This document shows, piece by piece, positions 51,608 through 61,573 of a stretch of 64,000 bases of DNA. The translations under genes and the position numbers were made by a program. Each line of letters opens with the position of its first letter. The stretch's first letter is position 1. Below the pieces are notes generated by a model. It did no database searches and was not told the DNA's origin. It was given only the letters and a program-made list of their open reading frames with translations. The DNA lies in contig JAKASS010000002.1 of the NCBI GenBank assembly GCA_021818905.1, forward strand, positions 53,460-117,459, read 5' to 3'. The stretch comes from Nanobdellota archaeon. Its GTDB lineage: Archaea > Nanobdellota > Nanobdellia > Parvarchaeales > Parvarchaeaceae.

Positions 51608-53082
51608 ATCGGTTTAACTCCATAATCTTTCAATTTTTTGACTACATCGGTAGTCTCTACATTCTCTTCAGATATCTTGGCAAGTAATGCTATGTTTTTC
51701 GTAAGACCTATCTTAGGACCTTCTGGCGTCTCTACGGCACAGAATCTTCCAAAATGTGTACCGTGCAAATCTCTCGCCCTGTAATTCTCTCTATTAGAGG
51801 TAAGCAACGATTCTACTTTTCTAAGATGTGATACGGTTGACGGGAAACTTCTACGATCTAGGTGTTGCGTTATGCCTACTCTACCACCTACCCACTGACC
51901 TGTAGCTAATGAAGATCTTAACCTTGAAGTTAGTTGATCAGAAGTAAATATATATTTAGGGCTTGGCACCCTATCTTTCTTTATTCCCCTTTCAAAGTTA
52001 TATTTAGCATCATTGAGGACCTGCTTAAAAACAAACCTGAACAGCATATCGAGATTATAATTCTCAGCATGTAGTCTCTTATTTGAATAATGATCCTTGT
52101 CTACTTCTTTCTTTGATATAGCACAATTAAGAAGTCTAGAAATAACATAAATCAAATATTCTCCCTTAAGCCGCCTGGATTCTTTATCTCGGCCTAAAAA
52201 TGGGAAGAGTAATGCGTCTATATTCAACTCTGCTGTCTCCACGGAGTGTACAGAGTGAAGCGACTTGCCTATGCTGTCCAGTGCTTCTTTCTCGCTGTCC
52301 ACGTTGAAGGCTACAAGATTTATGTCTATAGTATTTTCAATGTCTTCATCGCCCTTGGATATTTTCTTTATTAATTCGTTCTCATTAGTAAATCCTAATG
52401 CCTTTAGTAGTACCATTACCAATACTTTTTTTAATTTACCAAAGGTTATGTATAAAAGATTACTGTTTGATAATTGTATCGAATGTGGCACCTTTATATT
52501 ATCTGCGTCAGCAAAGATCTTCGCAGAATAAAGGAAACCTTCCTGGCTCTCCTTTCCTATAAGAAGATTATTCGGCGCTAGGTCCTCGGTAGTTATTATT
52601 ATTCTTTCGGTACCGTTTATTATGAAATACCCCCCAGGATCATTAGGATCTTCCTTTAATTTTACTAGATCTTCTCTAGATAAGCCATAAAGATTACAAA
52701 ACTTGGATTTTACGACTATTGGTATTCTCCCTATAAAGACTTCTTCTTCTGCAACAGTCTTTTTGTCTGCTAAGTAAGAAACCGAAAGTACTATGGGCGC
52801 ATCATAAGTCAGATCCCTTATTCTAGCTTCCATTGGCGTAGTTGGTCTTAGAATGCTATCCGCTTCGAGTATGTCTGGCTTTCCTACTGTTATCTTGCCT
52901 AACTTAATCAAAAACTCTCCTACTCCGGTTGGTTTTATAACTGGTTCGATTGTGGATTCGCTGTCTATTATTTTCTGCAGCCCACGCTCTATAAAATATT
53001 CAAAAGAAGAAATGTGGTGCGCAGCTACATTATTAGACTTAATCGCTGCTTCCAGCAGCTTATCACTTGCAGATTTGTCCAT
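51604..53082 (-). CDS. rpoB2: RNA polymerase subunit B''
   Basis: 492 residues, N-terminal half of the second-largest subunit (protrusion and lobe). GGYFIINGTERIIITTEDLAPN and RDLHGTHFGRFCAVETPEGPKIGLTKN are typical. The gene split from B' is shared with methanogens and many DPANN archaea. Confidence 0.96.
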   Translation of the reverse strand: MDKSASDKLLEAAIKSNNVAAHHISSFEYFIERGLQKIIDSESTIEPVIKPTGVGEFLIKLGKITVGKPDILEADSILRPTTPMEARIRDLTYDAPIVLSVSYLADKKTVAEEEVFIGRIPIVVKSKFCNLYGLSREDLVKLKEDPNDPGGYFIINGTERIIITTEDLAPNNLLIGKESQEGFLYSAKIFADADNIKVPHSIQLSNSNLLYITFGKLKKVLVMVLLKALGFTNENELIKKISKGDEDIENTIDINLVAFNVDSEKEALDSIGKSLHSVHSVETAELNIDALLFPFLGRDKESRRLKGEYLIYVISRLLNCAISKKEVDKDHYSNKRLHAENYNLDMLFRFVFKQVLNDAKYNFERGIKKDRVPSPKYIFTSDQLTSRLRSSLATGQWVGGRVGITQHLDRRSFPSTVSHLRKVESLLTSNRENYRARDLHGTHFGRFCAVETPEGPKIGLTKNIALLAKISEENVETTDVVKKLKDYGVKPI

Positions 53083-53086
53083 AAAT

Positions 53087-53320
53087 TTATTTAACTACAA
53101 AACGATAATATTTCGTTTCGCCGGCTGTTTTACTATTGCGTGTTATTTCCAACACATCTCCCTCGCTTGCATTTAATTTCTTTACGGCGGGGTCGGTAAG
53201 TTTGATTTTAGGTAAGTCCCTTGTAATAACCTTAAATTTGCTTAGAACGGCGTCTACCTCTTCTACTTTCATTATACGATATTTGGGGGACAGGCGACTT
53301 GTAAAAACATCAATATCCAA
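53087..53320 (-). CDS. rpoH: RNA polymerase subunit H (Rpb5)
   Basis: Jaw subunit that opens the rpo operon. The C-terminal LPKIKLTDPAVKKLNASEGDVLEITRNSKTAGETKYYRFVV is strong. To include the usual LSPKYRI segment the start must be TTG 53320 (77 residues); the first ATG (53272) would remove it. A non-ATG start is therefore likely. Confidence 0.9.
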   Translation of the reverse strand: MDIDVFTSRLSPKYRIMKVEEVDAVLSKFKVITRDLPKIKLTDPAVKKLNASEGDVLEITRNSKTAGETKYYRFVVK

Positions 53321-53424
53321 GCAGGCAACCTCTATACAGATTTACAATTAGTAGAAGTGATATTTTTAGTATATAAAGCTTTCGGTTTTGTTATGATTTT
53401 GCGGCGACATCTAATCGAGGATTT

Positions 53425-54189
53425 TTAGACGTTTTGACCCATGATTCTACGAAATAACGGGGAGCTTATCCTATTGTTATTCTGCTTCATTAAAAGTTTG
53501 TACATCTTATCTGCGCTAAACGTGTAACCCAGCATAAAGAATGGTAGTATTATGCTAACCCCGATGTATACGTCTAAGAGAGCTAACCTGGTGTTAAAGA
53601 CCAAATAAAGCAAAAGTAAAAAGACCACTAGATAAAAAAGGAATATCGGAAGTATTTTTAAGAACCGTCCTTTCGTAGTGCTAAATGAATCTTTAAGTGC
53701 CGTCTGTAGATTTACGCCGCCATTGTGCGTCTCTATATTAAAAAAGATACTTTTTACGCCAAAGTAAAAACCAGGTATTATAAGCAGTACGAAACCACCT
53801 AAAGCCAAGAACAATTGGCATACGGTAGCTATAAGAAATTTTGGGAATTTTATTAAAGCTGTTAGAACTGCGTCTTTAAAGTTCACCGGTGCTCTAAATT
53901 CTAACCTTTTCTTTACTTCTAGGCTTAACGAAAGTAGATAAAAGAACACGAAAAACTCGAGGAGTACAAGTCCTAAAGCTGTCGGTATTACGTAAGATGG
54001 ATATATGTTTGTGTAAGCTGCATTTGAATTTATCGTCAAATTTAGATATAGATACAAACCAACGTAAGTTACTAAGAAAACAGAAAGTATCATCGCAATA
54101 AAAACTGCCAACACTTGTGGCTTTATTATATAAGACAATCCTGAAAATATAGAAGTAGCCGGATCTGTATCAAAAATCGATGGCGCCAT
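53425..54189 (-). CDS. Multi-pass membrane protein (GPDPase-membrane-domain/DUF975-like)
   Basis: 254 residues with about six helices. LIIPGFYFGVKSIFFNIETHNGGVNLQTALKDSFSTTKGRF resembles the conserved core of the YciC/glycerophosphodiester phosphodiesterase membrane-domain group. Function unknown. Tail basic (NNRISSPLFRRIMGQ). Confidence 0.55.
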   Translation of the reverse strand: MAPSIFDTDPATSIFSGLSYIIKPQVLAVFIAMILSVFLVTYVGLYLYLNLTINSNAAYTNIYPSYVIPTALGLVLLEFFVFFYLLSLSLEVKKRLEFRAPVNFKDAVLTALIKFPKFLIATVCQLFLALGGFVLLIIPGFYFGVKSIFFNIETHNGGVNLQTALKDSFSTTKGRFLKILPIFLFYLVVFLLLLYLVFNTRLALLDVYIGVSIILPFFMLGYTFSADKMYKLLMKQNNNRISSPLFRRIMGQNV

Positions 54190-54224
54190 AACTAAATATC
54201 ACCTAGATTGCTTATAACTCTTAT

Positions 54225-54872
54225 TTATTGCGCGATGCGATTCTTATAATATTCTTTTTTCTCGAATTTACAATACGAATAAATAGGGCATCGATAACAC
54301 TGTGGTGCAATTGGCCGGCATATGCCTTGGCCAAATGTAACCAGAACATGGTTTGCTATCATTCTCTGAGCTGGTTTCAGTATACTTTCCAGAACAATTT
54401 GGGTGTTCTCCGGTTTATTATTTTTAGGCACTATACCTAACCTCTGCGAGATCCTATTGACATGAGTGTCTACTGGTATGGATGGCATTCCAAAGCCCCA
54501 TACCTGCACAAGGCTCGCGACTTTTGGGCCTACGCCTGGCAATTTTAATAGCTGTTCTTTAGAGCTTGGAACATTACCGTTGAAATCTGCTAAAAGCATT
54601 TCTGCTGCCTTCTTAAGAAGCTTTGATTTAGTCTTGTAAAAAGAAACGGGATATATTGTTTTTTGGATAGTGCGAACATCTAGCTTTGAAAGCTTTTTCG
54701 GAATGTTTGCTAGCTTTAAAAGTCTGTACTGGGCGGCAAACGTAGTTTCATCCTTTGTGCGTGTCGAAAGGATGCCATGTACAAGTACCTCAAATGGCCT
54801 CTCCTTTTCGGCTTTAATCTTGTATTTTTTATTAAGTATTTTTAATATCTCGCCTATTTCTTGCCCCCCCAT
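54225..54872 (-). CDS. nth: Endonuclease III (base-excision DNA glycosylase/AP lyase)
   Basis: Helix-hairpin-helix LPGVGPKVASLVQVWGFG with the catalytic Lys, VDTHVNRI with the catalytic Asp, and the 4Fe-4S loop C-x6-C-x2-C-x5-C (CRPIAPQCYRCPIYSYC). ATG 54872 (MGGQEIGEIL), about 25 bases from a TATA-like tract, is preferred to TTG 54905. 215 residues. Confidence 0.93.
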   Translation of the reverse strand: MGGQEIGEILKILNKKYKIKAEKERPFEVLVHGILSTRTKDETTFAAQYRLLKLANIPKKLSKLDVRTIQKTIYPVSFYKTKSKLLKKAAEMLLADFNGNVPSSKEQLLKLPGVGPKVASLVQVWGFGMPSIPVDTHVNRISQRLGIVPKNNKPENTQIVLESILKPAQRMIANHVLVTFGQGICRPIAPQCYRCPIYSYCKFEKKEYYKNRIAQ

Positions 54873-54941
54873 GCTAAATCTCTTACTGCCAATATATATA
54901 ATCAAATAAATCTTATTAAATTAGTTTATTAACAAGATAAT

Positions 54942-55271
54942 ATGAAATATACATCAAAAGATGACGGCATAAAATACCTTATAGAAAGGTATGATATAGA
55001 TTTTGATAATATAATCGACGCCATAAAAGAAAAGAAATACGACAAAGTCGCAATACAGATACCGGATGGTTTTAAGATGCACGCCCTCGAGATATCTGAC
55101 TTCATAAAAGAAAATTCTGGGGCCGCCGTTTACATATGGGGCGGAAGCACATACGGCGCATGTGATGTCCCAGTAGGACTCGAAAAACTTGGGATCAAGA
55201 TGATAATTCAATTTGGCCATGCAAGATTCCGTGCAGACGAGACAAAGAAGCCTTCAGAGATGGTAAAATGA
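54942..55271 (+). CDS. Single-domain Dph2-like protein (diphthamide synthesis)
   Basis: 109 residues against roughly 330 in archaeal Dph2. DKVAIQIPDGFKMHALEISDFI, STYGACDVPVGLEKLG and IIQFGHARF match domain 1 of Dph2, with one of the three Fe-S cysteines (YGAC). Domains 2 and 3, with the other two Cys, are absent; the next gene starts in an ATGA overlap. As it stands it should not make a radical-SAM-like Fe-S enzyme alone; it may be a relic or half of a split system. Confidence 0.6.
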   Translation: MKYTSKDDGIKYLIERYDIDFDNIIDAIKEKKYDKVAIQIPDGFKMHALEISDFIKENSGAAVYIWGGSTYGACDVPVGLEKLGIKMIIQFGHARFRADETKKPSEMVK

Positions 55272-55924
55272 ACAGGATAGGCATAGATGAAGCTGGGAGG
55301 GGCCCAGTCATCGGGCCTCTAATCGTGGCAGGCGTTAGTTTGGACGCAGAAACCGCTGTAAAATTCAAAGCTGCCGGAGTAAAAGACTCGAAGCTTTTGA
55401 GCCAAAAGAAGATATTTTTGCTAGAACGTTTGGTTGTAGAAAATTCTCTTGGCTACATGACGGAAAAAATAAGCCCGGAATCGATAGATTCTAGATTCAA
55501 GGACGGAACAAACCTTAATTTTCTTGAGCTTGACAAGATGGCGGATATAGCAAATAAGCTGCCAGGTGAAACTGTAATAATAGACTGCCCAAGCTCAAAT
55601 ACCAAAAAGATAAAGGCGTTTATGACTAAAAAGATCCCAAACAAAGAACTCGTAGTCGAAAATTATGCCGACAAGAATTTCATTGAAGTGTCTGCGGCTT
55701 CGATAGTGGCTAAAGCCTTACGAGAACGCGAAGTAGCTGCAATAAAGAAGGAACTTGGATATGATTTCGGAAGCGGCTATCCATCGGACCCGCGCACCGT
55801 AAAGTTTCTAAAGATCATAAAGGAGAATGGCCTTATCATGGAAGAAAAATACAGAAAAAACATCCGGGGCACTTGGGCCACATTAAGAAACCTAGAAAAT
55901 AAAGACCTTCATGATTTTTTGTGA
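55268..55924 (+). CDS. rnhB: Ribonuclease HII
   Basis: Degrades the RNA strand of RNA-DNA hybrids. GIDEAGRGPVIGPL (Asp7, Glu8), VIIDCPSSN and the later SAASIVAKALRERE are typical. 218 residues. Coupled by ATGA to the Dph2-like gene; its 3' end overlaps the convergent thioesterase by 16 bases. Confidence 0.94.
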   Translation: MNRIGIDEAGRGPVIGPLIVAGVSLDAETAVKFKAAGVKDSKLLSQKKIFLLERLVVENSLGYMTEKISPESIDSRFKDGTNLNFLELDKMADIANKLPGETVIIDCPSSNTKKIKAFMTKKIPNKELVVENYADKNFIEVSAASIVAKALREREVAAIKKELGYDFGSGYPSDPRTVKFLKIIKENGLIMEEKYRKNIRGTWATLRNLENKDLHDFL

Positions 55925-56322
55925 ATCAGTTTACTTATTAAATCTTTCGGTATGGGCACTGATTTCCATTCATTCTTATCGATTGCTACCTGCGTTATAT
56001 AGCCCTCGCAGAGCAGGTCTCCGTCTCTTATTATAGAAAAATCGAATCTTATGGCTTTTTCGGAAATGAGCTTTGGAGCTAAGCCCACCCTTATCTTGTC
56101 TCCTTCTCTCGCGGATTTGTAGTATTTCGCGTTAGATTCTACGACTACGAACCAGATGTTGTCGTTTATGGCGGGAAATAGCCGGCCCGCGCGTTCGTAG
56201 GAAAATTGTTCCAGTGCATCGGTGAAAAATCTGTAATAACCCGCGTAATGTACTATCCCTTGCGCGTCAGTGTCGTATATCCTTACCATCTCGTCAAAAC
56301 AGAATTCTTCTTCCACAATCAT
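55909..56322 (-). CDS. 4HBT-family acyl-CoA thioesterase (YbgC-like)
   Basis: 137-residue hot-dog fold. VRIYDTDAQGIVHYAGYYRFFTDALEQF contains the catalytic Asp (YDTDAQGIVHY) of the 4-hydroxybenzoyl-CoA thioesterase family. Cytosolic; substrate unknown. Confidence 0.83.
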   Translation of the reverse strand: MIVEEEFCFDEMVRIYDTDAQGIVHYAGYYRFFTDALEQFSYERAGRLFPAINDNIWFVVVESNAKYYKSAREGDKIRVGLAPKLISEKAIRFDFSIIRDGDLLCEGYITQVAIDKNEWKSVPIPKDLISKLIHKKS

Positions 56323-56419
56323 TACTAGCTGACATAATTCTTATAGGTATCATTGTCAGTCATATTATTTGTATTTTCAAATGAAAAAGGGTTAAATTTG
56401 GTGGGCTCAAAGGTTATTT

Positions 56420-57601
56420 ATGAAGTTTATACACATTGGTGATACCCATATAGGCAATGTTTATAAGAATGACACTAGGAACGACGATGTCAAAAATTCC
56501 TTTAAACAGGTCGTTGATGCTGTGATAAAAGAACATGTAGACTTTGTTGTACACTCCGGCGACCTTTTCAATGAAGGAAATCCTAGCCTAAATGCACTGT
56601 TATTCGTCACTGACCAGCTTAACAGGTTAAAGGAAGCTGGGATAAAAGTTTTCATAGTGCCGGGGTCCCACGACGTCGGCATGGGCGATGAGGACAGCAT
56701 AGTCGAGCTATTTGATAGAAACGGTTTGCTAGTAAACCTAAATTCTGTACGTTACATATCAAACGAGGATTCGGGTTTTTACCTAAGCGGAGAGACTTAT
56801 CGAAATGCGTTCATATGCGGTGTAAGAGGGAAAAGAAGCAAAGTAGAGAACGACATATTCAAGCGACTAAGGGTAAAGATGGATGATAAAGCATGGATAA
56901 GGATATTCGTATTTCATCACACGATTTCCACATTGGGTGAACAATTCAAAGACCTTGAAACCGAAAGTTTACCAAAAGGTTTTGAGTATTATGCTGCGGG
57001 TCATTGGCACGGGCGCAGAGATAACATAAATTATGATAAGGGGGTAATACAATACCCTGGTTCAACCGAATATTGCGATGAAAAGGAAATCGTTGACAAT
57101 CCAAACAGAGGATATTATTTGATAGAGTACGATGAAAAAGGAATAGAAAAATTAGAATACTGCTTATTAAAGACCAGAGAGAAGGAGATTATCAGAATAA
57201 ACGCAAACCAGAAAACTGCCAACGAGATAGAAAGCGAAGTCTTTTCAAAGCTTAGCAAAAACACAGGCAAAATATTGGTCGTAAAAATAGACGGGAAAAT
57301 TTTCGGCAAAAGAGGCGAACTTAATGTAAGTCACATTAAAAAGGAGGCCATCGATGCTGGCTATTCATATGTCAGCATAAACACATCAAAAATCTTCGAT
57401 AGCGATGATAATGTAATCGACATAAAAGATAACGAGTTAAACAACGTAGAATCTGAATTCCTCAAGGGTAGAGGATACAGCGAAGAGGAGATTACACTTG
57501 CAAAGATGCTAATAGACCTGACTACGACCAAGACCAACCCGGAATTAATAAAGCGCAGAGCAGAGGAGACTTTTGATAAATATGATATTAAAAGAGCTTA
57601 A
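56420..57601 (+). CDS. mre11: DNA double-strand break nuclease Mre11
   Basis: 393 residues. Phosphoesterase motifs IGDTHIG, HSGDLFNEG, GSHD, FHHT and GHWHGR are all present. The C-terminal capping/Rad50-binding part follows. It overlaps rad50, the expected partner; herA and nurA are not in the window. Confidence 0.94.
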   Translation: MKFIHIGDTHIGNVYKNDTRNDDVKNSFKQVVDAVIKEHVDFVVHSGDLFNEGNPSLNALLFVTDQLNRLKEAGIKVFIVPGSHDVGMGDEDSIVELFDRNGLLVNLNSVRYISNEDSGFYLSGETYRNAFICGVRGKRSKVENDIFKRLRVKMDDKAWIRIFVFHHTISTLGEQFKDLETESLPKGFEYYAAGHWHGRRDNINYDKGVIQYPGSTEYCDEKEIVDNPNRGYYLIEYDEKGIEKLEYCLLKTREKEIIRINANQKTANEIESEVFSKLSKNTGKILVVKIDGKIFGKRGELNVSHIKKEAIDAGYSYVSINTSKIFDSDDNVIDIKDNELNNVESEFLKGRGYSEEEITLAKMLIDLTTTKTNPELIKRRAEETFDKYDIKRA

Positions 57602-59978
57602 ACTTGATAATATCCGAAGCCATAAGAATTCAGAAATAGCATTTGAAGACGGCATAAACATTATAACCGGCAATACCGGCAGCGGCAAATCTTCGATCCT
57701 GATGGCTGTTCAATATGCCTTATTCGGAAAGATAGGTGAAGGGAGGGAAGAAGGCAGGTTACTACTTAGGCGCGGTTCAACAAAGGGGGTTATCACATTA
57801 AAGTTTAGTGACGGCGGTTCAGAATACTACATAAAACGCGGCTTAAAAAAAGTAAAAGAAACCGTAAGAAATGATGACGAACAAAATGAGATTAGAAAAG
57901 ACGGAAGGTTAATAGACTTGCAGAATCGCGCAATGGATTTAAACAATTACGTGTTAAAGTTATTAAAGATAGAATCTTCAAACCCGATAAAAACTTTTGA
58001 GACAATAACTTACATAAAACAAGATGAATTGAAGGATTTGATATTTGACACCGGCCAAGACAAACAGCAGTATATAGATCAATTACTCCAGCTAAACAAA
58101 TACGCAGATGCGTTTGACAGATTAAAAGAAGTTATAGACAAAATAAGAAACGAAATCGAGATAAACAGAATAGAAGCAACACTAAGTATAGACGAAAATG
58201 AACTAATAAAAATAGAAAGCAGAATAAAAGAGCTAGAGTCATTAAATTCAGAAGCGACAAAAAAGGTAGTCGAGTTAGATAATCAAATCAATAACAATAA
58301 AGTTAGACTTACCGGACTAGAAGGAGAAATCAAATTTTATACTGACCTACGAGACCAAAGCATAAGGCTAAACGTAGAAAGGACTGGGCATATAAATGCG
58401 ATAAATAAATTGGATAAAAACATCGCTTCTCTAGAAGCGGAGGTCGCTACCAAAGAGAGTACTATAAGAAAGGTAGACGATTTGGTTCTATCAGAATTTA
58501 AGAAAGCTAAAACAAAAAACGAAACTCTACTAAATGAAATAAATGTGAAACAGAGGCTGTCTTATGAAGCGCTATATCGAAGCGGGTCCGAACTAAAGTC
58601 AGAATCAGATAAAATCGCTGAACTTGGTAAAAATATAAAGACGCTGGGTGAAATAAACGAAAATTTAACCGTCGGAATTTCGGCTTTAAAAGGGCTGATA
58701 GAAAAATCATGGACTGGCTTATCAAAAGAGGAATTAACGGGAAGGGTGGCGGAGATGGTTAATTTTATATCAGAATTAAAAACTGAAAAAGTAAAGGCCT
58801 TAGAGACGAATGTTTGCCAGACTTGTGGTGAGAGCTTCTCTGACAGTAAACACCTAGAGAGAGAATATGCCGCAAAAATTAACAAATATGAAAACCTCAT
58901 TTCTGATATGGAAACGGAAATAAAAAAGACGCTGCTTGGCAAAACAAAAAGAGACCTGGAGAGAGAATATGACAAATTATCTATAGAGATAGAATCTAAT
59001 AAAGAAAAATTAAAAGCCTACCAATTAGAATTAAACAAAATAGATATAACCGAGATAAACAAAAAAACGGAATCGCTAAGAAATGAAAATAATAAACTAT
59101 TAGAAGAAACATCAAAAATAAAAAATGAGATAAATAGACTAAATAATGAGATAACTAACACTGAGCTTATAAAAACTAAAATAGATGAGATAGCACTTTC
59201 GCGGTCAAAATTAAAAGACCTTGGTCTAGAATTACAAAAAGACCGAGAAGAATTAGGTATAACGGAAGAAAAAATAGGCGCGCTTGACTTTGATGTCAAG
59301 TCTCTAGAAACTAAGAATTCGGAGGCACGATCCATTTCTGGCGTTATATCAGAGTTAAGTTCGATGGTCTCCGGGATAAAAAGCGGGACGGAGACTAGGA
59401 ATTCTGAGATATCTGAAAACCATCACAAGCTTGAAGAGTTTAAAACGCGTATAGAAAAGAGAAAAACCATACTAGAAGCTATTAATAAAAAAGAAAAGTT
59501 TCTCATCTTAATGGAAAACCTGCGTAAAGATATAAGAGACATAAGAGAATACGTAAGAAATCGGTTCATAAAAGACTTCAAAATGCTTTTCCAAGCGCGT
59601 TTTGCTGAAATAAGAAACGAAAGTGACTATGCTACTGAAATTGATAATGATTACAATGTAAAGGTAATTGCTAACGATGAAATATTAGATGCAAAAACCT
59701 TATCCGGTGGTGAAAAGACGTCTGTTGCACTCGCATATAGGATGGCTTTATCTTCTATCGCCTCGCTTTTAGGCGGCGTAAGTAAAAACGAATCGTTACT
59801 GATGGACGAACCTACTTCTGGATTAGATAAAGAGGATATAAATGCACTTTCTACGTGTATAACCCGGATAAATGATATAAATCAGATAGTCATAGTAACG
59901 CACGAGGACACCATGAAGAACATTGCTGATAGGCTTATAACAATAACCAAAACTGCGGGAGAATCAAAAGTAAATTAA
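57582..59978 (+). CDS. rad50: DNA repair ATPase Rad50
   Basis: 799 residues from ATG 57582. Walker A GNTGSGKSS near the start, a long coiled coil broken by the zinc hook CQTC (Cys412, Cys415), signature LSGGEKTS near 707 and Walker B LLMDEPTSGLD near 742. The coils are shorter than in Pyrococcus Rad50 (about 880 residues). Upstream TTG 57573 disregarded. Confidence 0.95.
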   Translation: MILKELKLDNIRSHKNSEIAFEDGINIITGNTGSGKSSILMAVQYALFGKIGEGREEGRLLLRRGSTKGVITLKFSDGGSEYYIKRGLKKVKETVRNDDEQNEIRKDGRLIDLQNRAMDLNNYVLKLLKIESSNPIKTFETITYIKQDELKDLIFDTGQDKQQYIDQLLQLNKYADAFDRLKEVIDKIRNEIEINRIEATLSIDENELIKIESRIKELESLNSEATKKVVELDNQINNNKVRLTGLEGEIKFYTDLRDQSIRLNVERTGHINAINKLDKNIASLEAEVATKESTIRKVDDLVLSEFKKAKTKNETLLNEINVKQRLSYEALYRSGSELKSESDKIAELGKNIKTLGEINENLTVGISALKGLIEKSWTGLSKEELTGRVAEMVNFISELKTEKVKALETNVCQTCGESFSDSKHLEREYAAKINKYENLISDMETEIKKTLLGKTKRDLEREYDKLSIEIESNKEKLKAYQLELNKIDITEINKKTESLRNENNKLLEETSKIKNEINRLNNEITNTELIKTKIDEIALSRSKLKDLGLELQKDREELGITEEKIGALDFDVKSLETKNSEARSISGVISELSSMVSGIKSGTETRNSEISENHHKLEEFKTRIEKRKTILEAINKKEKFLILMENLRKDIRDIREYVRNRFIKDFKMLFQARFAEIRNESDYATEIDNDYNVKVIANDEILDAKTLSGGEKTSVALAYRMALSSIASLLGGVSKNESLLMDEPTSGLDKEDINALSTCITRINDINQIVIVTHEDTMKNIADRLITITKTAGESKVN

Positions 59979-60532
59979 ACAAATTTCTTCTTCCGATTCT
60001 CTTTTAGAAGCTCGTAGATGTTAACGTCGTGTATTTTGCCGGTTGATTTTGCTTTAGTAGCTCTCTTTAATGTTCCAACAAACCTATAACCGTATTTTTT
60101 AGACATTTCATTTGAAGCGGTGTTTGTTAAAAATGCTCTTGATTCAAGCCTTTGAAATTTTAATTTATTAAATGCCCAATCATTAATTGCGGTTTTCGCC
60201 TCAGTGATAAACCCCTGCCTCCAATATCTTTTAGCTATCCATGAACCGCTTTCTGCAGAACCAAGATCCCGGTCTATTTTATCGAAGCCCGTTGCTCCTA
60301 TTACTTTATTTTCAGATTTGAGCTCTATTACAAATTCTAAATTATCGCAGTGTTTTATTTTCCAGTTTTTCCTGACTTTATTTATCCATGCTAAAGCATC
60401 TTTTTTATTGTAAGGATACGGTGCCCCAGACAATGTCTTTGAGACGTCTAAATCGCCCACCCCTTCTTTTATATCTTTCCAATCAGATGTTTTTGGTATC
60501 CTTAAAATTAGTCGTTTTGTTGTTAATTTCAT
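59975..60532 (-). CDS. GNAT acetyltransferase, RimJ/RimL-like
   Basis: 185 residues. LTTKRLILRIPKTSDWKDI at the N-terminus and IAKRYWRQGFITEAKTAINDWAF (acetyl-CoA loop) match ribosomal-protein N-acetyltransferases. It overlaps the rad50 end by four bases, convergently. Confidence 0.85.
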   Translation of the reverse strand: MKLTTKRLILRIPKTSDWKDIKEGVGDLDVSKTLSGAPYPYNKKDALAWINKVRKNWKIKHCDNLEFVIELKSENKVIGATGFDKIDRDLGSAESGSWIAKRYWRQGFITEAKTAINDWAFNKLKFQRLESRAFLTNTASNEMSKKYGYRFVGTLKRATKAKSTGKIHDVNIYELLKENRKKKFV

Positions 60533-60601
60533 TTTAATGATATCAATTCTATAAATTTATAGCTGCAGGCAAGCACTTCTGAATAAACATAAGAAACTTT
60601 T

Positions 60602-61426
60602 CTACTTCTTTGATATAGCGATAAAGTGATCACTTACACCAACTACATCTGGTCGCTCCAAAAGTGAAAGATAAGTTTTCCACGCTATATCCCATAATTT
60701 TTTCTTTTTTTGCAATTGCTCGGTTGATTTACCTCTGATATAAAAGAAACCTTCTAAAGCGAATATCCGCAGATTTTTAGCCCTTTGTTTCTGGAACAAT
60801 GCTCTAAACTCCTCCTGCAGAAAACCATGAAATGCCGTAAATCCGTAACCTCCTTCATAGTCTCCATTAAGTACAAAGTTCTTAAAATACGGTGCTGCAA
60901 GTTCTCTTTGGAATTTAGGATCTATAGTCAATCTACATATGGAAGCGATCCTACTCATTACCGAAACAAAGATTGGCGCATTGTCTTTAGCGACTCGAAA
61001 TAGTTCAGAAACTGCTTTTTTACGTAGTTTTGCGTCCATTACATGAGATAATGGGCCGCCCAAACAGAGGACCGCATCAAATTTTTTGTCTTCGAACATT
61101 GACAAATCTTCTATTCTGCCATTTACAATGTCTAGAACATTGTTTTCTACTCCTTTACGGTGTATCCTACGTTTTGCGAAGTTTAAATTGGCTTGTGTGG
61201 TATCTAACAAAATGATTTTATACCCTCTTTTTGCGAGTTCAATCGTGTACCTGCCAGGTCCTCCTCCCGCATCTAGGATAAGACCCGTTTTAGGTAGGTA
61301 TCTTTGCAATAGATAGAGTGTAGTCTTGTATTCTATATCGTGTTTCTCGTGCCGTTTCCATTCCTTTCTAACGGCACGTGTGTAATTCTCTACTATCAGC
61401 TTATGCAACTGCGCGTGTTTTTCCAT
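60602..61426 (-). CDS. Class I SAM-dependent methyltransferase
   Basis: 274 residues from ATG 61426; the longer frame enters the tRNA and is not used. Motif I LILDAGGGPGRYTIELAKRG, acidic LLDTTQANL, and VLCLGGPLSHV. Substrate unknown. A long C-terminal part beyond the Rossmann core is rich in aromatics. Confidence 0.8.
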   Translation of the reverse strand: MEKHAQLHKLIVENYTRAVRKEWKRHEKHDIEYKTTLYLLQRYLPKTGLILDAGGGPGRYTIELAKRGYKIILLDTTQANLNFAKRRIHRKGVENNVLDIVNGRIEDLSMFEDKKFDAVLCLGGPLSHVMDAKLRKKAVSELFRVAKDNAPIFVSVMSRIASICRLTIDPKFQRELAAPYFKNFVLNGDYEGGYGFTAFHGFLQEEFRALFQKQRAKNLRIFALEGFFYIRGKSTEQLQKKKKLWDIAWKTYLSLLERPDVVGVSDHFIAISKK

Positions 61427-61434
61427 AGTTTTAG

Positions 61435-61517
61435 TGCAGGGAGAGGGATTCGAACCCTCGAAGGCCTGAGCCATCGGCTCTTGAGGCCGACACGTTTGAC
61501 CGCTTCGCTACCCCTGC
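61435..61517 (-). tRNA. tRNA-Leu (CAA)
   Basis: Class II tRNA. Acceptor GCAGGGG/CTCCCTGC-type pairing, anticodon stem TCGGC/GCCGA with loop CTCAAGA (anticodon CAA), long variable arm, T-loop TTCGAAT. No intron. Confidence 0.92.
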
Positions 61518-61573
61518 GTTATATAAAATATTGGACGCTTGTCCAATTTATAAAGAAAGTTTGGTCGGATTTA

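Noticed and set aside
59018-59335. Minus-strand open frame opposite rad50.
   Set aside because: Low-complexity mirror of the coiled-coil region; typical shadow frame.
61427-61474. Longer N-terminus for the methyltransferase.
   Set aside because: It would be encoded by the antisense of tRNA-Leu(CAA); ATG 61426 is used.
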